This document shows, in pieces, positions 5,629 through 7,873 of a stretch of 7,873 bases of DNA. Location of the stretch: NCBI GenBank assembly GCA_021776755.1, contig JAJFFI010000107.1:1-7873 (forward strand), written 5' to 3'. The position numbers were made by a program, and so were the translations under genes. Each line of letters begins with the position of its first letter. Within the stretch, counting starts at the first letter, position 1. The notes under the pieces were generated by a model that worked only from the letters and a program-made list of their open reading frames with translations, was not told the DNA's origin and did not search any database. This stretch comes from Alphaproteobacteria bacterium (lineage in GTDB: Bacteria > Pseudomonadota > Alphaproteobacteria > JAJFFI01).

Positions 5629-6432
5629 TTACTCGACCTTGATGCCGGCCGGGTCGTAGTCGAGCGACGGGTATTGCGGGTTCATGTCCTTCAGGGCCGC
5701 GACGACGGTGCGCATGATCGTGAGGTTGCGGTACCAGTTCTGATCGGACGGAATGACGTGCCAGGGCGCGTCTTCGGTCGAGCACTGTTCGAGCACGTCC
5801 TTGTAGGCCGCCATGTAGGTGTCCCACTGTTTGCGCTTTTCGAGGTCGTCTATCGAGAACTTCCAGTTCTTCTCGGGCACGTCGACGCGCTCCTGGAGAC
5901 GCCTGCGCTGCTCGTCCTTCGAGATGTGGAGGAAGAACTTGAGGATTCGGGTGCCGTTGGCCGCGAGCAGATGCTCGAAGTCGTTGAGCATCCGGAAGCG
6001 CGGGCGCCAGACGCTCTCCGGCACGATGTTGTCGACGCGGACCACCAGCACATCTTCATAGTGCGAGCGGTTGAAGACCGTGATCTTGCCCTTGCCCGGC
6101 ACCACCTTGTGAATGCGCCACAGGAAATCGTGGGCGAGTTCCTCCTTCGACGGCGCCTTGAAGCTCTCGACCCGGACGCCCTGCGGGTTCACGCCCTCGA
6201 GGATCGCGCGGATGGTGCCGTCCTTGCCGCCCGCATCCATCGCCTGGAAGACCAGCAACAGCTTCCGCTTGCCCTCGGCATAGAGCGCCTTTTGCAGGCC
6301 GACGAATTCCTCACGGAGCGCGTGGAACTCGGCCTTCGCAGCTTTCTTGTCGCCATGGATATCCTTGCCGCTGGTCGGCAGCGTGGCGATGTCGACCTGC
6401 TGGCCGGACTTGATGCGGTGGGTGTCGGGCAT
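5629..6432 (-). CDS. ppk2: PPK2-family polyphosphate kinase, class III type (polyphosphate:AMP/ADP phosphotransferase)
   Basis: PPK2 enzymes move phosphate from inorganic polyphosphate to nucleotides. Class III members act on both AMP and ADP, so they can rebuild ATP from AMP. The 267-residue product shows Walker A-like AMDAGGKDGT at 64-73 and the Walker B region FNRSHYEDVLVVRV at 120-133. The lid has the basic run RRRLQERVDVPEKNWKFS at 176-193, and a C-terminal block includes APWHVIPSDQNWYRNL (222-237). The 'NRSHYED' form, with Glu in place of the class I/II type, and the length of about 267 point to class III. ATG at 6432 gives this family length; upstream in-frame Met codons would add a 33-residue non-conserved leader rich in Arg and Pro. 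The ribosome site at 6432 is weak. It stands alone, 126 bases downstream of the DUF3179 gene and 112 bases ahead of the oxidoreductase. The kinase call is firm; the class is inferred from motifs. Confidence 0.93.
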   Translation of the reverse strand: MPDTHRIKSGQQVDIATLPTSGKDIHGDKKAAKAEFHALREEFVGLQKALYAEGKRKLLLVFQAMDAGGKDGTIRAILEGVNPQGVRVESFKAPSKEELAHDFLWRIHKVVPGKGKITVFNRSHYEDVLVVRVDNIVPESVWRPRFRMLNDFEHLLAANGTRILKFFLHISKDEQRRRLQERVDVPEKNWKFSIDDLEKRKQWDTYMAAYKDVLEQCSTEDAPWHVIPSDQNWYRNLTIMRTVVAALKDMNPQYPSLDYDPAGIKVE

Positions 6433-6458
6433 GGGTTGCGTCCGGCGGTTGGTGGAGG

Positions 6459-6487
6459 CCGGAAGGTAGCGGAGGGTGCGATGCGTG
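6459..6487 (-). promoter_or_regulatory. Weak candidate promoter for ppk2
   Basis: On the minus strand TTTTCA and TACCTT are separated by 17 bases, in the 126-base gap between the DUF3179 stop and the ppk2 start. They match the sigma-70 consensus at four and three of six bases. The GCTACC context also resembles the GCTA-type -10 seen in Caulobacter relatives. Initiation would give a short leader before ATG at 6432. This is a pattern match only. Confidence 0.25.
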
Positions 6488-6558
6488 AAAAGGGAATGCG
6501 GGCCCATTAGCCCGGTCATTTCTCCGCGCACTTCGCCTAGTCGAATTGACGGTCCGGG

Positions 6559-7545
<987 letters not shown>

Positions 7546-7548
<3 letters not shown>

Positions 7549-7565
7549 GATATGATCTCCTCGAC
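7546..7565 (-). promoter_or_regulatory. Ribosome binding site of the DUF3179 gene
   Basis: GAGGAG lies eight bases before ATG at 7548 on the minus strand. It decides the start in favour of the signal-peptide Met and against the longer open frame. Confidence 0.7.
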
Positions 7566-7662
7566 CCTCATCCTGTGCGGCAAATGTGGCAGCCGCCACG
7601 ATCAAGCGTTCAAATCTCGGTGAGCGGGGCCTATGCTCCGGGTCCGAACCAGGAGGGCCCGC
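7549..7662. promoter_or_regulatory. Divergent promoter region between the DUF3179 and acyl-CoA synthetase genes
   Basis: These 114 bases separate two genes that start in opposite directions, so both promoters should lie here. I see no strong -35/-10 pair on either strand. An inverted repeat GTGGC-N4-GCCAC at 7586-7599 sits near the middle and could be an operator acting on both genes. This is inferred from position and symmetry only. Confidence 0.4.
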
Positions 7663-7665
7663 ATG
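7651..7665 (+). promoter_or_regulatory. Strong Shine-Dalgarno of the acyl-CoA synthetase gene
   Basis: AGGAGG at 7651-7656 lies six bases before ATG at 7663. It selects this start over another in-frame ATG at 7633, which would place the ribosome site inside the coding sequence. Confidence 0.8.
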
Positions 7666-7873
7666 TTGAAGCGCTTCGGCACTTACGAGGAAACTTACGA
7701 GAATTTCCACTGGGAGATTCCGGAGCACTACAACATTGGCGTCGCGCACTGCGACCGGCACGCGGACAGCGGCAAGCTCGCGCTGATCCAGGTGCTCGAG
7801 GACGGCTCGACCGAGGAATACACGTTCCGGGACATCAAGCGGCTGTCGAACCGCTGCGCCAATGCGCTGGCCG
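7663..7873 (+). CDS. AMP-binding acyl-CoA synthetase, N-terminal fragment (runs off the right edge)
   Basis: The first 70 residues of an adenylate-forming enzyme are visible. The family activates a carboxylic acid with ATP to an acyl-adenylate and then to its CoA thioester. FHWEIPEHYNIGVAHCDRHAD (15-35) matches the usual N-terminal 'W-x-I-P-E-x-x-N-I' pattern of acetyl- and medium-chain acyl-CoA synthetases. KLALIQVLEDGSTEEYTFRDIKRLSNRCANALA (38-70) matches the leading 'A-L-I...YTF-x-x-L-x-x-x-S-N-x-x-A-N-A-L' block of the AMP-binding domain. The P-loop, adenylation motifs and C-terminal lid lie beyond the window, so chain-length preference cannot be judged. A strong AGGAGG site fixes the start. 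It diverges from the DUF3179 gene. Confidence 0.8.
   Translation, partial: MLKRFGTYEETYENFHWEIPEHYNIGVAHCDRHADSGKLALIQVLEDGSTEEYTFRDIKRLSNRCANALA

Noticed and set aside
5674..6510. 278-codon plus-strand open frame
   Set aside because: It is the antisense shadow of ppk2, with no family resemblance.
6433..6531. N-terminal extension of PPK2 by 33 residues
   Set aside because: The leader looks like translated non-coding DNA, and the shorter form has the expected class III length of about 267 residues.
7633..7662. Alternative in-frame ATG at 7633 for the acyl-CoA synthetase
   Set aside because: It has no ribosome site of its own, and the strong AGGAGG is placed correctly for ATG at 7663.
7549..7761. 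N-terminal extension of the DUF3179 protein by 71 residues
   Set aside because: It would bury a clear signal peptide inside the protein and overlap the start of the divergent synthetase gene; the GAGGAG site favours 7548.

Overview
The window is GC-rich chromosomal DNA, almost certainly from an alphaproteobacterium. The best taxonomic marker is a clear MipZ protein (ParA/MinD-superfamily division-plane ATPase typical of Alphaproteobacteria). Beside it is a membrane-anchored J protein whose J domain resembles mitochondrial Tim14/Pam18, a type also known from alphaproteobacteria. A Caulobacter/Hyphomonas-like lineage is possible, but the genus cannot be fixed from this sequence. I see no insertion sequence, phage gene, CRISPR array, tRNA or rRNA.

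Seven genes fill nearly the whole window and six lie on the minus strand. In minus-strand transcription order (right to left) they are: a secreted DUF3179 protein (7548-6559); a class III-type PPK2 polyphosphate kinase (6432-5629); a cytoplasmic molybdopterin/4Fe-4S oxidoreductase (5516-3435); MipZ (3240-2356); a VWA/MIDAS protein (2295-1561); a two-TM J-domain protein (1549-830); and the N-terminal three quarters of GalU (652 to beyond position 1). The seventh gene, an AMP-binding acyl-CoA synthetase, starts at 7663 on the plus strand, diverges from the DUF3179 gene and runs off the right edge.

The tightest group is mipZ-VWA-J protein, with gaps of 60 and 11 bases, probably one transcription unit. 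It pairs a cell-division positioning ATPase with a putative metal-binding VWA adaptor and an inner-membrane Hsp70 co-chaperone. This is the most interesting functional grouping, although each protein belongs to a recognisable family. The other genes look like independent metabolic or housekeeping units: UDP-glucose synthesis, polyphosphate-driven nucleotide phosphorylation, a molybdenum redox enzyme of unknown substrate, and acyl-CoA activation. The gaps between them hold candidate promoters and GC-rich hairpins, none of which is a textbook terminator.

Many long open frames run antisense to these genes (up to 762 codons). They are shadows caused by GC-rich codon use and are not annotated. I found no convincing wholly new system. 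The open questions are the job of the VWA/J pair next to mipZ, the substrate and Mo ligand of the oxidoreductase, and the function of the DUF3179 protein.
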